Shown piece by piece: positions 27,790 through 36,667 of a stretch of DNA of 61,594 nt. The notes under the pieces are model-generated. The model saw only the letters and a program-made list of their open reading frames with translations, made no database searches and was not told where the DNA came from. A program made the translations under genes and the position numbers. The stretch spans positions 5,267,673 to 5,329,266 of the forward strand of contig NZ_BDUB01000001.1 in the NCBI RefSeq assembly GCF_002218065.1, read 5' to 3'. Position 1 is the first letter of the stretch, and each line of letters opens with the position of its first letter. The DNA comes from Nodularia sp. NIES-3585. Lineage in GTDB: Bacteria; Cyanobacteriota; Cyanobacteriia; Cyanobacteriales; Nostocaceae.

Positions 27790-28569
27790 ATGCAGGTTAT
27801 TGAAGCTCCTAATATTGCGGTGATTGCTTCGGAAAATGCGGTTCCTATTGATAAATTACCTCCTATATGGCAAGATATTGCCGCAGGTGTAGCAAATGTA
27901 GGAATTGAGAACCCACAAAGTTATGTGGAAATGGCGCAGTTGTTCCAATATAAACTGGCGCAGGGCGATGTGGATTTATTTAATGAACGTCCAGAATTAG
28001 CTCATTTTAAATCTGCATTTTCTCAGCTATTTGGACAACTAGGTTATGAAACCTTAGAATTTTATGGACATGACTTTTTAATTGATAGCTATCCGAATTT
28101 TCCCCAAATTCTTCGAGATGTGGAATCAAAGGGAATAGAATATGCAGAAGAGATGAAAGTTGCTCTCATTGGGATGGATCTTTTTAATGAATTTGGATAT
28201 GAACTACCTGCTAGCTTTTATCATGTGCATCTAGCCCCAATTTACCGAGATCATGTATTTGAAGAACGGGCTTTACGGTTTGACAAACGAGATATAGTAC
28301 ACAAACGTTCTTGGGATGCTGTCTTACACGCTGGAAAGGTTTTTGCTATCCAAATGAAAGTACAAAGCATCGCTTCTAAATACGGTTTTACCTATCATCA
28401 TGGTTGTGGTTGTAATTCTCATCTATCCTCTATTGATATATCTGAGGGAGAATTTAACTATGAAATCAGTCCTGAAAAGTATCAACGCTGGATAAGAAGT
28501 TTTATTTGGACTGCTTGGTATGAATATGCTTTCTTTCCTATAGTTCCGAATACGAGTTATTTGGTATAA
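27790..28569 (+). CDS. Uncharacterised protein with a HHGCGC motif
   Basis: 259 residues, soluble, no TM segment or signal. A short Cys/His cluster is near the end (YHHGCGCNSHLSS, about 203-215), which may bind metal. I do not recognise a family. It lies opposite to, and between, gatD and murT, with a long AT-rich upstream region and its own start (ATG after GGAG). The base composition is AT-rich compared with its neighbours, which hints at later insertion. Confidence 0.7.
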   Translation: MQVIEAPNIAVIASENAVPIDKLPPIWQDIAAGVANVGIENPQSYVEMAQLFQYKLAQGDVDLFNERPELAHFKSAFSQLFGQLGYETLEFYGHDFLIDSYPNFPQILRDVESKGIEYAEEMKVALIGMDLFNEFGYELPASFYHVHLAPIYRDHVFEERALRFDKRDIVHKRSWDAVLHAGKVFAIQMKVQSIASKYGFTYHHGCGCNSHLSSIDISEGEFNYEISPEKYQRWIRSFIWTAWYEYAFFPIVPNTSYLV

Positions 28570-28612
28570 GGAACCTCACCCCTAACCCCTCTCCTTATCA
28601 AGGAGAGGGGAG
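28570..28612. repeat. AACCTCACCCCTAACCCC repeat with hairpin
   Basis: CCCCTCTCCTTATCAAGGAGAGGGG hairpin directly after the preceding gene, nearly the same as 26570-26611. It may end transcription between the convergent genes 27790 and murT. Confidence 0.68.
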
Positions 28613-28631
28613 AATTTAACACAATACCGTG

Positions 28632-29990
28632 CTAAAGAATTTTCCTCCCAGTCAGAACTTCTCGCACTTCTAACATGGCTGAATAGGTGGGGAGAATGTG
28701 GAGAGTTTCATTGTCTGGGGTATGCTCTAATGCAGTCGCGATCGCCTGACGCAAATCTTCTTCTACAATCAAATTGAGGTTACTCTCACCGGAATTCTCA
28801 CTATACCGCAGACGTAACGCCATATCATAGACGCGATCGCCACTCACGACTATAGTTCCTCCCCGTTGGACTAACTTCTCTGTATCTACGTCCCAAATCC
28901 ATGATACATCAGTACCATCGGGAGTGCGATCGTTTAAAACCAAAAGTGTAGTTGTATCAGTGCTTTCAGTCACGACGCGAATGGTTTCATTTGTCCCCAC
29001 CGGATTTTTTGATAACAAAATCCGCACCCGTTTATTGTTAATTACCAAATCTTCAGCCCGACCAAAAGCAGCTTGAAAATTGTTAACCGCATCTCGAATT
29101 ACCGCTTCATCAACGCCTAACTCTTTTGCCGCAGTCACAGCCGCTAAAGTATTATATTTGTTATATAAACCCACCAAAATTTGTGACCATTCACTGCTTT
29201 CTAGCGTCGGTTTACTTTTGCTAAAACCACATTGGGGACAAGTAAAATCTCCCAAATGGGACAAATACACACCTTGATAATCCAGAGAATGTCCACAACT
29301 AGGACAATAAATCGAATCGACAGCGTGAGGAATAGCTTCCAAATAATGTTCTGGTTCATTCATCCCAAAGAATGATACCTTTTGGGGTAACTGCTGACCG
29401 AGATAACATAACGTTGGGTCATCAGCATTGGGAATAACCACCGTTTCCAGTGGGAGAGTAGAAATCACCTTTGTCCAGCGCTTACTAATGCTGTCTACTT
29501 CCCCATACCTATCCAATTGGTCACGAAATAAATTTAAACAAAGAATAATTCTGGGCTGGAGAGGCTTTAAAACTCTCGGTACAATATTCTCATCTACTTC
29601 CAGAATGGCATAATCAACCTTCAGCGTCCCCAGCAAGCTGGTGTTTTCTATCAACGCCGTCATCAAGCCATTTTCCAGGTTTGCGCCTGTAGAGTTATGG
29701 GCGATACGATAACCTTGACGTTCTAAAATTGTACATAAAAGCAGCGCTGTGGTAGTTTTGCCATTAGTACCAGCAATGAGAATTACCCCGTTTTTAACTT
29801 GCTGACTCAATAATTCCAACAACCGGGGTTCAATACGACGCGCAATTGACCCTGGTAATACACTAGCAGCACCGAGACGCAGCGTAGGCGCAGCCCGTCG
29901 AAGACATCGCACTATAAACGTTACACTTTTTGCCACCGACACCGCGAAACCGAGTCGCAGTCTATCTATAAGTTGAATTTTATTTCCCAC
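28632..29990 (-). CDS. murT: Lipid II isoglutaminyl synthase, Mur-ligase subunit (MurT-like, DUF1727)
   Basis: 452 residues. It has the Mur ligase P-loop AGTNGKTTTALLL (about 70-83) and a four-Cys zinc-ribbon insert (CPSCGH and CPQCGF), typical of MurT, and a C-terminal DUF1727 region. With GatD it amidates the glutamate of lipid II at the membrane. N-terminal residues include the segment encoded by a repeat block (29882-29910), RCLRRAAPTLRLGA, which breaks the usual family start; the ORF stays open. Confidence 0.87.
   Translation of the reverse strand: MGNKIQLIDRLRLGFAVSVAKSVTFIVRCLRRAAPTLRLGAASVLPGSIARRIEPRLLELLSQQVKNGVILIAGTNGKTTTALLLCTILERQGYRIAHNSTGANLENGLMTALIENTSLLGTLKVDYAILEVDENIVPRVLKPLQPRIILCLNLFRDQLDRYGEVDSISKRWTKVISTLPLETVVIPNADDPTLCYLGQQLPQKVSFFGMNEPEHYLEAIPHAVDSIYCPSCGHSLDYQGVYLSHLGDFTCPQCGFSKSKPTLESSEWSQILVGLYNKYNTLAAVTAAKELGVDEAVIRDAVNNFQAAFGRAEDLVINNKRVRILLSKNPVGTNETIRVVTESTDTTTLLVLNDRTPDGTDVSWIWDVDTEKLVQRGGTIVVSGDRVYDMALRLRYSENSGESNLNLIVEEDLRQAIATALEHTPDNETLHILPTYSAMLEVREVLTGRKIL
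29882..29910. repeat. Dispersed repeat inserted in the murT coding region
   Basis: A 29-bp block (GCGTAGGCGCAGCCCGTCGA then AGACATCGC) of a type common in Nostoc intergenic regions, here read in frame as Arg/Ala-rich sequence. It lies between residues that belong to the Mur ligase. Confidence 0.5.
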
Positions 29991-30333
29991 ATCCGTACCC
30001 TAATCTTCTGGCGGTTTCTAATTAATAGTCTTTAATTTGCAAATTTAACCTGTGAGTTTAGCGAATCCTTGCTCAAAAAGCCAGCATCAACACCACAAAA
30101 TATGAGAGAGGCGGGAAAATTGGCTATCAAACAACTCCACCTCCAAATCCGGAAGTAAAGAGGAGAGACAAAATATAACTTCCTCATCGCCCTCAAAAGC
30201 TACCCACTTTCAAGAGATAATTCCTGTAAGCGTTATCTTAAAAAATAGTGCGTGGGTGTAATTATATATCCAGCCCAGTTGACCAACTTCAGCGCCAACT
30301 GATGAAAATTAATAGCTTGCAAGGTTCTCTTTG
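29991..30333. other. Intergenic region, no gene seen
   Basis: About 340 bp between divergent murT and the thylakoid protein gene. No ORF or clear site was found. Confidence 0.4.
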
Positions 30334-30921
30334 ATGAAAAGCATAAAGTTTCTTTTTTTACATAAAACAATTGCTGACTGGCGGCGAAGGCTGTCCCAAT
30401 GCCTGTTGTTGCTTGCTTGTCTATTGATGATAAATATACAACCTGCACTGGCTGGGATTGAAGATGATGTCTATGATGGTAACATTTTCGTGATTTATGC
30501 TGGCAACGGTTCCCTGGTTCCACCCAGACAGAGTTTAGCAAAAGCTTTAGAAGCACATAAGCCTGTATTCTTAGCGTTTTATGTAGATGACAGCAGTGAT
30601 TGCAAAAAATACGCCATTTCCATTTCACAGGTACAGGAATTCTATGGTCGCGCCGCAGAGATTATCCCCATAGATGTGGATACCATCCCTGTTAAACAAA
30701 CTTATGAACCCACTGAACCAGGATACTATTATTCTGGATCTGTTCCTCAAGTTGTAGTTTTTGATCAATCGGGTCAAGTAGTTTTGAATAAAACTGGCCA
30801 AGTACCTTACGAAGAAATAGACGATAAATTTCGGGAAGTGTTTGATTTGTTGCCACGCACCGAATCTTTACCATTGCGGCGACGTTCATTCAACGAATTT
30901 AGTAGTGAGTTAGCCGAATAA
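30334..30921 (+). CDS. Thylakoid thioredoxin-fold protein (PSI accumulation factor family)
   Basis: 195 residues. A signal peptide or membrane anchor (QCLLLLACLLMINIQPALA) is followed by a thioredoxin-like domain, with the family stretches YDGNIFVIYAGNGSLVPP, VFLAFYVDDSSDCKKYA and GYYYSGSVPQVVVF. There is only one Cys (SDCKKYA) in the mature part, so it is not a CxxC oxidoreductase. I recall this as the cyanobacterial family named for thylakoid photosystem I accumulation; the name is from memory. Start at ATG 30334. Confidence 0.75.
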   Translation: MKSIKFLFLHKTIADWRRRLSQCLLLLACLLMINIQPALAGIEDDVYDGNIFVIYAGNGSLVPPRQSLAKALEAHKPVFLAFYVDDSSDCKKYAISISQVQEFYGRAAEIIPIDVDTIPVKQTYEPTEPGYYYSGSVPQVVVFDQSGQVVLNKTGQVPYEEIDDKFREVFDLLPRTESLPLRRRSFNEFSSELAE

Positions 30922-31140
30922 CTTTGAGGGTAGGCCAAATTGGTCTGCCCTGATTTTTAGTTTTCTCTGATACTGCATTCCCCAGAAGGAAAAGCGATAA
31001 TATGAAAATTAGAGAACATGATCACTGTGAGCGATAGGCACTCTCTTCTGTCTCTTTAGAGCAGAGATATCTGTCTGAAACATCTACCATCTGATCACAA
31101 GTTAGCAGTTAAGTTAATCCCTAGTCCATAGTTCACAGCC

Positions 31141-31195
31141 AATGACTAATGACTAATGACTAATGACCAATGACTAATGACTAATGACTAATGAT
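31141..31195. repeat. Heptanucleotide tandem repeat (STRR), AATGACT
   Basis: Seven full 7-bp units (AATGACT; the fourth is AATGACC) and a partial one, ending 17 nt before the next gene. STRRs of 7 bp are typical of heterocystous cyanobacteria. Confidence 0.92.
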
Positions 31196-31212
31196 TACTA
31201 GAGTGTGTTCTG

Positions 31213-31821
31213 ATGTCAAAGGTTTATACTACCGAAAAGCTCATCCAAATTTTGGCAGATGAACGCCAAGCTTGCCTCAAGGGGAAACGCCTAAAATTAG
31301 AGGTGACGGTTTCTGGTAATCCTGTAATTGACCAGTTTATCAAAACTGATGGGTTGCAAAAGTTCACCGCCTATCAAGATTTTAAAGCTGCCATTCACGA
31401 TTATCAAAGAGAAAATCAAGTCTCAGGTATTGTCTGGAGAGAGATGACAGTCAAGGGTAAAAGCTTACACTATCCAGAAGTCGATACCGAATTAATTGCC
31501 CTCAGCACAGACTTGGAAATCATTCAAGCTACGAAAAATTCCATATTGGAATTTTGGAATGAAGTCACTGCGGGGATGGATTTGTACTTGAGTTTTAACA
31601 ACGGTAAGCAACACCAAAAAATTCTCAAGCCTGATGTAGAGAGAATTGCTCAAATCACTGAATGGGCAAGTTTGTGGAAATGGGAAAATGCTAACTTTTT
31701 GGAAATGATTTTGCAATTAGGATGGGGTCAACCAGAAGAAGCACGCTACAAACGGGGAAGACCGCAATCAGGTAGTGAACAAATTCACGCTGTCAATCCC
31801 GGAAATCACCCCATTGGCTAA
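31213..31821 (+). CDS. Uncharacterised conserved cyanobacterial protein
   Basis: 202 residues, soluble, no signal or TM segment. It begins VYTTEKLIQILADERQACLKG and has WREMTVKGKSLHYPE in the middle. I do not recognise a named domain; the composition and codon use are ordinary for the genome. A STRR sits directly in front and could influence expression. Single gene upstream of tRNA-Lys. Confidence 0.68.
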   Translation: MSKVYTTEKLIQILADERQACLKGKRLKLEVTVSGNPVIDQFIKTDGLQKFTAYQDFKAAIHDYQRENQVSGIVWREMTVKGKSLHYPEVDTELIALSTDLEIIQATKNSILEFWNEVTAGMDLYLSFNNGKQHQKILKPDVERIAQITEWASLWKWENANFLEMILQLGWGQPEEARYKRGRPQSGSEQIHAVNPGNHPIG

Positions 31822-31847
31822 ACTTCATACATTCTTTGGTTTCTCAC

Positions 31848-31876
31848 TTGTAAGTTTAACATAAATATGCTATACT
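31848..31876 (+). promoter_or_regulatory. Promoter of tRNA-Lys
   Basis: TTGTAA (31848-31853), 17-bp spacer, TATACT (31871-31876). Start expected about 7 nt downstream, close to the mature 5' end at 31891. Confidence 0.6.
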
Positions 31877-31890
31877 AAACATCTTGGTAT

Positions 31891-31962
31891 GGGTGACTAG
31901 CTCAATGGTAGAGCATCAGACTCTTAATCTGCTGGTTCTGAGTTCGAGTCTCAGGTCACCCA
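31891..31962 (+). tRNA. tRNA-Lys (anticodon CTT)
   Basis: A 72-nt cloverleaf. Acceptor GGGTGAC pairs with GTCACCC, with discriminator A at 31962; the D arm has GCTC/GAGC; the anticodon loop is CTCTTAA between CAGA and TCTG, giving CTT (codon AAG); the T arm contains GTTCGAGTC. CCA is not encoded. Promoter just upstream. Confidence 0.95.
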
Positions 31963-32019
31963 CTGGCTTTCAGCTTTTGTAAATTTTTGTATTGACTAGA
32001 TTTTGCTTTGGCTGTTTTT

Positions 32020-32382
32020 TTATGATCTGTTGTCTCGGTCGAAGTCGTGAATTGCTTTCTCTATATACCATCTGTCAGTTTGTCCAGGGTGTTTTCTCTT
32101 TAAGTAGTTGATTAATCTTTCGGCAGTAGGAACATCGAATTTCACTCGCAGTAGTAGCTGATGCCAAAGCCCGGATAAAAACGGATTTATGTATGCGTTA
32201 CTGGTGATTTTGGAATGTGTCTTGTGGGATTGTCTCTGGCGAAAGACTTGGCGCATTTCTCCCCAGTTACGACGGCGTTTTGGAGAAAGCTGTTGTCCTC
32301 TGGCAATATGTATTACTTGAAAGCATAGATATAATGCCCCTGCCATTAATGCCAGCCATAGTATTAGAATTAGATTGCTCAT
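32020..32382 (-). CDS. Small membrane-anchored cyanobacterial protein
   Basis: 120 residues. An N-terminal TM helix (LILILWLALMAGALYLCFQV) is followed by a basic region and a conserved C-terminus (DVPTAERLINYLKRKHPGQT, then WYIEKAIHDFDRD). The C-terminal pattern is conserved in cyanobacteria as I recall, but the function is unknown. Confidence 0.72.
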   Translation of the reverse strand: MSNLILILWLALMAGALYLCFQVIHIARGQQLSPKRRRNWGEMRQVFRQRQSHKTHSKITSNAYINPFLSGLWHQLLLRVKFDVPTAERLINYLKRKHPGQTDRWYIEKAIHDFDRDNRS

Positions 32383-32472
32383 GATGAATTAGTGGGGTAA
32401 AAGTAATTAATTCATCATGTAGCCTTTGAATCACAAAAAAAAGGACGAAATTACTGAGATGGTGATTTCGTC

Positions 32473-32592
32473 TTAGTCTTTATGTCTGTTGCCGTTGGTT
32501 GATGGCTCTTCAATCGCCAAGTTGTAAATTTCACGCTTCAATTCTGCTACTTGGCGAGAAAATTTTTCTCTGCACACACTGTATATTTGCAT
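32473..32592 (-). CDS. Possible 39-residue small protein
   Basis: ATG at 32592, TAA at 32473. The product (MQIYSVCREKFSRQVAELKR, then EIYNLAIEEPS) looks like an amphipathic helix. No clear RBS, so it may be chance. Confidence 0.3.
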   Translation of the reverse strand: MQIYSVCREKFSRQVAELKREIYNLAIEEPSTNGNRHKD

Positions 32593-32655
32593 CAGTTTGG
32601 GAGAATATAAATTAAGCTCTCAAGCGACCCCTAAAAGATTCTTTTTCCCAACACC

Positions 32656-33570
32656 CTAGACTCTTTTTTTGTAGGAGATTAGCCCTGCAAAATCCTCAAT
32701 AATTTTCCAAAATAGATTAGGTTTTTGTAGCACCATTACCCAAAACAAATTAGGTTTTTTTAGCAAAAATCGCCTTGCAGGTGCTGTGAAATAGTCTTTT
32801 AAATTTGCCTTCCACCAGAAATTAACTGCTATGTTTAGCTGATCAAGAGAGTAAACTTGATGCCACCAAAAGGCTGGAATAAATAGCATTTCACCTGGTT
32901 CTAGGATACACTCTGTATATTTTGCTTTTTGAAATTTAGGAAATTTCTCAATGTCAAGTTTGTCAATGTTTAAGTGACTTATGTGTGGTGTTTGGGAATG
33001 CACAGAAAAAGGATATAGAAAAGAAATTTGTTTCGGTTCAAACAGTAAAATCCGCTTTCGACCACGCACCTGAGATAACAGGTTTTGTGCTGCATCCCAA
33101 TGTAATGGCGTGATATTACCACCAGTACCTATCCAAAGATTTGTGATCATGAACAAATTTTGATTCATGTAATCCGGAATCTCAATATCTGGAAATAGTT
33201 CGGGAAAGGAGGTTTGAATTGGACTTTGTTGAAGGTAGTAGTATTGGTCAGCTTTTTTTTCCTGGATAATCCAATCGGTGAATTCAGTAAACTGGATTTT
33301 TTTGCTAGGTAAAATAACCTCAGTTTCTGGATCAACGGTGAACATTTTGTTTTTAGAAACGTTGACATCAACTTCTTTGTTACCTATAACAGTATTCAAA
33401 TAATCAATTGACCATAAACCAAATGCTTTCCAGTCAGGTATTTTTCCAGTAATGATAACTGGTTTTCTATAAGAGAGCGTTTTGTTTTTAAACTCCTCTC
33501 GTGTAGGTTTATGAATACGTTCAATATTTACTGAAGTTTGAGAAAATTTATTTTCTAAACGGATATTCAT
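32656..33570 (-). CDS. Cupin-8/JmjC-like Fe(II)/2-oxoglutarate oxygenase
   Basis: 304 residues, of the cupin_8 family related to FIH asparaginyl/aspartyl hydroxylases. The metal triad is visible as HWDAAQ (His and Asp) and FIPAFWWHQV (His), with GGNITPLHWD before. It would hydroxylate a protein or small substrate. Its base composition is AT-rich. It is single; no precursor peptide or partner is apparent nearby. Start at ATG 33570. Confidence 0.82.
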   Translation of the reverse strand: MNIRLENKFSQTSVNIERIHKPTREEFKNKTLSYRKPVIITGKIPDWKAFGLWSIDYLNTVIGNKEVDVNVSKNKMFTVDPETEVILPSKKIQFTEFTDWIIQEKKADQYYYLQQSPIQTSFPELFPDIEIPDYMNQNLFMITNLWIGTGGNITPLHWDAAQNLLSQVRGRKRILLFEPKQISFLYPFSVHSQTPHISHLNIDKLDIEKFPKFQKAKYTECILEPGEMLFIPAFWWHQVYSLDQLNIAVNFWWKANLKDYFTAPARRFLLKKPNLFWVMVLQKPNLFWKIIEDFAGLISYKKRV

Positions 33571-33826
33571 GAATTTTCCTCATTTTTTGTTTTGGCTTTT
33601 ATTTTGTGCTAGGAAGAACAGACAGCGCACGATTAGGGAACCCAAAAAAATAAATTCCCCAAAAATTTTAGGGTGGGTAGAGCCATCTTCTTGCAGTTTT
33701 TTGACCAGTAGTAGGTGATCTGCCTGTGGATGGTATCAGATTGCTGAAAGTATAAAACACCGAAAAAAATACTAAAACTATTTTATGTCTGATTTGTCAG
33801 GATTTATCGGTTTTTAGGTCAGTTTT

Positions 33827-35389
33827 TTAGAGCGAATCAAAAGTCTGTGTAGGTAGTTCAGTGATCACCTGCATCAGATATTGTGTCAAGGTAAAGGCAT
33901 CTACACCTAATTCTGTGCGTTCTTGGGCGGCTAAAATCCCGGCTTGGGAATGCCACCAAGCCGCGCTGGCCACAATATCCTCTACAGGAGTTTCTTTCGT
34001 GGCTCCTTGTGCCAATAATCCACCAATTAACCCTGTCAATACGTCCCCACTACCACCACGCGCCAAGGCTGGGGTGCTTTCAGGATTAATCCAAATTGCT
34101 CCTTGGGAGTTAGCGATCGCAGTTCTCGCCCCTTTTAATAAAACTACAGCCCCACTTTGCACAGCTGCGTCTTTTACTGCTTTTACTCGGTCTTGTTTGG
34201 GGTCGGCAATATCTGGGAATAATCGCTGAAACTCTCCTGTGTGGGGTGTAAGAACCGTTGGTGCTTGACGCTTTTGTAATGTGGGGATGGTTCCCATCTG
34301 TGCCAAAATATTCAAGCCATCAGCATCGAGGACTAAAGAGCGATCGCTAGAAATTACTTCTTGGACAATGGGCGTAGCATCTAAAGTTAAACCAGGGCCA
34401 CAGGCGATCGCACTAAAGGAACTCAAATCAGTTTTTTCTGGTAATTGCAAATGTGCGATCGCGCCAGTTTCCGTCTCTGGACAACCAATAATTAATGCTT
34501 CGGGCAAATGTGATACTAAAATAGGTTTCAACGACTCTGGCACAGCAATTGAGAGCATACCCACACCACTAGCACGCGCACCCAAAGCCGTTAAAATTGC
34601 TCCCCCTGCGTAGCGACGGGAACCACAAATCAACAGTAAATGACCTTCCTTATATTTGTGCGTCACTGCTGGACGAGGTAAAGGTAAAGCTAATTTTACT
34701 GTTCCTGGAGTAATGCGTTGAATTCTGGGTGCATCCCCTAAAACACCTTGAACATCAGCCCAAAGAATATCAAAATCGATTAACTCAGCTTTGCCGATAT
34801 ATTCTAAAGCTTGGTCTTGCAAAAAAGCCAACTTCCATAAACCCAGACAAAATGTGTGAGTCGCCCGAATAGCAGTGCCTAATACTTCACCTGTATCAGT
34901 GTGTATACCGGAAGGGACATCGATACTCAAAACCGGTTTACCCCATTGATTTAAGCGATTAATTGCCAAAGCGATACCTTCAGTAATTGGTCTTTCTAAA
35001 CCAAAACCAAATAACCCATCAATCAAAAAATCACAATCTGGTAATTCCTCAATTTCTTGATAGTACGGGATACCTAAACTCTGGGCATATTGTAAATGCT
35101 GCGAAGTTAATTCTTTCAGCTTAGTAAAAGGAGTATATATCCACACTGCATACCCGCGAAAGTGTAATTCACGGGCTACCACCAAAGCATCGCCCCCATT
35201 ATGACCAGGACCGACTAAAATTCCTACATGAGATCCCTTCATTTGCTGAACACGAAGGGCAATTAATCCCGCCACCTTTTCCATTAAAGCCGCTACAGGC
35301 ATTCCGGCAGCAAATATCCGCCCTTCAATATCCCGCATTTGCCTAGCAGTGACTACGACTTGTGAAACCTGTTCTTGCCTATCTTGCAT
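33827..35389 (-). CDS. nnr: Bifunctional NAD(P)HX epimerase/dehydratase
   Basis: 520 residues. N-terminal YjeF_N epimerase domain (VGPGHNGGDALVVARELH), C-terminal ADP-dependent dehydratase domain (carbohydrate kinase-like), with LLICGSRRYAGGAILTA and the ending ARGGSGDVLTGLIGGLLAQG. It repairs hydrated NADH and NADPH in the cytoplasm, with epimerase (NnrE) and dehydratase (NnrD) functions fused. Start at ATG 35389. Confidence 0.94.
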   Translation of the reverse strand: MQDRQEQVSQVVVTARQMRDIEGRIFAAGMPVAALMEKVAGLIALRVQQMKGSHVGILVGPGHNGGDALVVARELHFRGYAVWIYTPFTKLKELTSQHLQYAQSLGIPYYQEIEELPDCDFLIDGLFGFGLERPITEGIALAINRLNQWGKPVLSIDVPSGIHTDTGEVLGTAIRATHTFCLGLWKLAFLQDQALEYIGKAELIDFDILWADVQGVLGDAPRIQRITPGTVKLALPLPRPAVTHKYKEGHLLLICGSRRYAGGAILTALGARASGVGMLSIAVPESLKPILVSHLPEALIIGCPETETGAIAHLQLPEKTDLSSFSAIACGPGLTLDATPIVQEVISSDRSLVLDADGLNILAQMGTIPTLQKRQAPTVLTPHTGEFQRLFPDIADPKQDRVKAVKDAAVQSGAVVLLKGARTAIANSQGAIWINPESTPALARGGSGDVLTGLIGGLLAQGATKETPVEDIVASAAWWHSQAGILAAQERTELGVDAFTLTQYLMQVITELPTQTFDSL

Positions 35390-35477
35390 CAGTTCTGAGT
35401 CCTCAGCTTTGTGTGCGGCTTGCAGAAATCAATTTTTTTACTCAAGTACACATCTTCAGATCATAAATCTTCTTGTA

Positions 35478-35498
35478 GGGCGGGCAAGATGCCCGCCC
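35478..35498. repeat. GGGCGGGCA palindrome
   Basis: GGGCGGGCA-AGA-TGCCCGCCC, a 9-bp stem, between two same-strand genes, about 13 nt after the SPOR-like gene stop. Related to 15077-15095 and 47385-47403. It could stop transcription weakly. Confidence 0.65.
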
Positions 35499-35511
35499 TT
35501 GTGTGTTTCAT

Positions 35512-36249
35512 TTACCTACCGTAGTAAACCCTGGAGTTACCATATCCTAATTCTCGCAGATATCTGTTCCATAGCTCTGCATCTGTCCGGTCTGTAAAAG
35601 GACCGACAGCGACGTGTGAACCTCGTGGTTCTTGCCTTACCAATACGACACCATACTGACCACTACGTTGCCTAATATTATTTGCAATTGCAGATAGTTC
35701 TCTCACATCGGCAGGAATCACAGCATAATAGCTAGACTCTTGTCTCCGATTGGAAAGAGTTGGTGTTTGCTGTTGTCCGGGAGTTACAAAACCAGTTTCC
35801 TGCCCATCACTAAAGTTAACAATTTGGGCATTGTTGATACCGTATGACTGTAATTCTCTGACCCGATTTTCTGCATTAATTAGTTGACTAAAAATTCCTG
35901 ACTGAATCACAGAACGTCCTTGGTACTGGCGAATATAAGCGTCAGGATCAATCCGGCGTACTTGCTGCAAAGTCTGGGAATTACTACTATCAACGTATAC
36001 TAAGTAACGCTGAAAATTCTGGCTATATTGATTAACCTCTAGTGGTTCGTAAGGCTGAAAGTTTTGCTGATCCTGAAATTCCACTCCTGGCATTGGTTGA
36101 ACATTGGGTACTGGCGGTAAACTCTGAGCCACCGTATTATTAGCACCTATTTGTGCTGGACTACTTTGGGGAATCAGCGCCAAACAGCTTCCCAAGAACA
36201 AGGGCATGATTTGAAAAGCCGTAAATTTACCTGATATTTGACTGTACAT
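35512..36249 (-). CDS. Secreted SPOR-like domain protein
   Basis: 245 residues. A hydrophobic N-terminus (MPLFLGSCLALIPQSSPAQ) acts as a signal. Two repeats of SPOR-like sequence follow: RYLVYVDSSNSQTL / IQSGIFSQLINAENRVREL and YYAVIPADVRELS / VAVGPFTDRTDAELWNRYLREL. SPOR domains bind denuded peptidoglycan, suggesting an envelope role. Start at ATG 36249. Confidence 0.78.
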   Translation of the reverse strand: MYSQISGKFTAFQIMPLFLGSCLALIPQSSPAQIGANNTVAQSLPPVPNVQPMPGVEFQDQQNFQPYEPLEVNQYSQNFQRYLVYVDSSNSQTLQQVRRIDPDAYIRQYQGRSVIQSGIFSQLINAENRVRELQSYGINNAQIVNFSDGQETGFVTPGQQQTPTLSNRRQESSYYAVIPADVRELSAIANNIRQRSGQYGVVLVRQEPRGSHVAVGPFTDRTDAELWNRYLRELGYGNSRVYYGR

Positions 36250-36667
36250 AGTAGTAAAAAGATTCCTAAATAATTTCTTTCAGGCACTAATAAATGCAGT
36301 ATTGTAGCAGCTGATCTTTTCTCTAGTGTTAGCTTAAAATGTCGTGTATCCAAGTGGCAATAAATACATCAAAAATCCTAGGAATTCACTGTTGCTTAAC
36401 TAGGAAACTAAAGTGCTTAACTAACAAGGCTTTGAAGATGTTTGTGCTACAATTGGACAGTCCCAAAACTATGGTGTCGTATTTGTGTCAGCACTGCGCT
36501 CTGAAGAAACAGGACTTTATGCCTGAGTGGAGGTAACTGACCAGCTTAACCAGTTAGCATAAAATTCACGGTAAAAAGTAAAGTTAGTATTTTGCCATCA
36601 AGCTGTTGAAAATAGATTTTTATCTCTATCACTACTGACAGCCAATAGCTTAAGAAGATTTAAGTAT
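36250..36667. other. Divergent region before mnmA, no gene supported
   Basis: About 418 bp between divergent genes. A plus-strand ORF at 36339-36536 is low-complexity in function (Cys/Lys-rich, no RBS) and was not accepted. The region may hold both promoters. Confidence 0.4.

Noticed and set aside
30233-30628. Minus-strand 131-residue ORF
   Set aside because: It is antisense to the thylakoid protein, which has a clear signal peptide and fold.
31141-31195. CRISPR array
   Set aside because: The units are contiguous 7-mers without spacers, so it is an STRR.
36339-36536. Plus-strand 65-residue ORF before mnmA
   Set aside because: No RBS, low-quality composition, and the frame looks like leader sequence.
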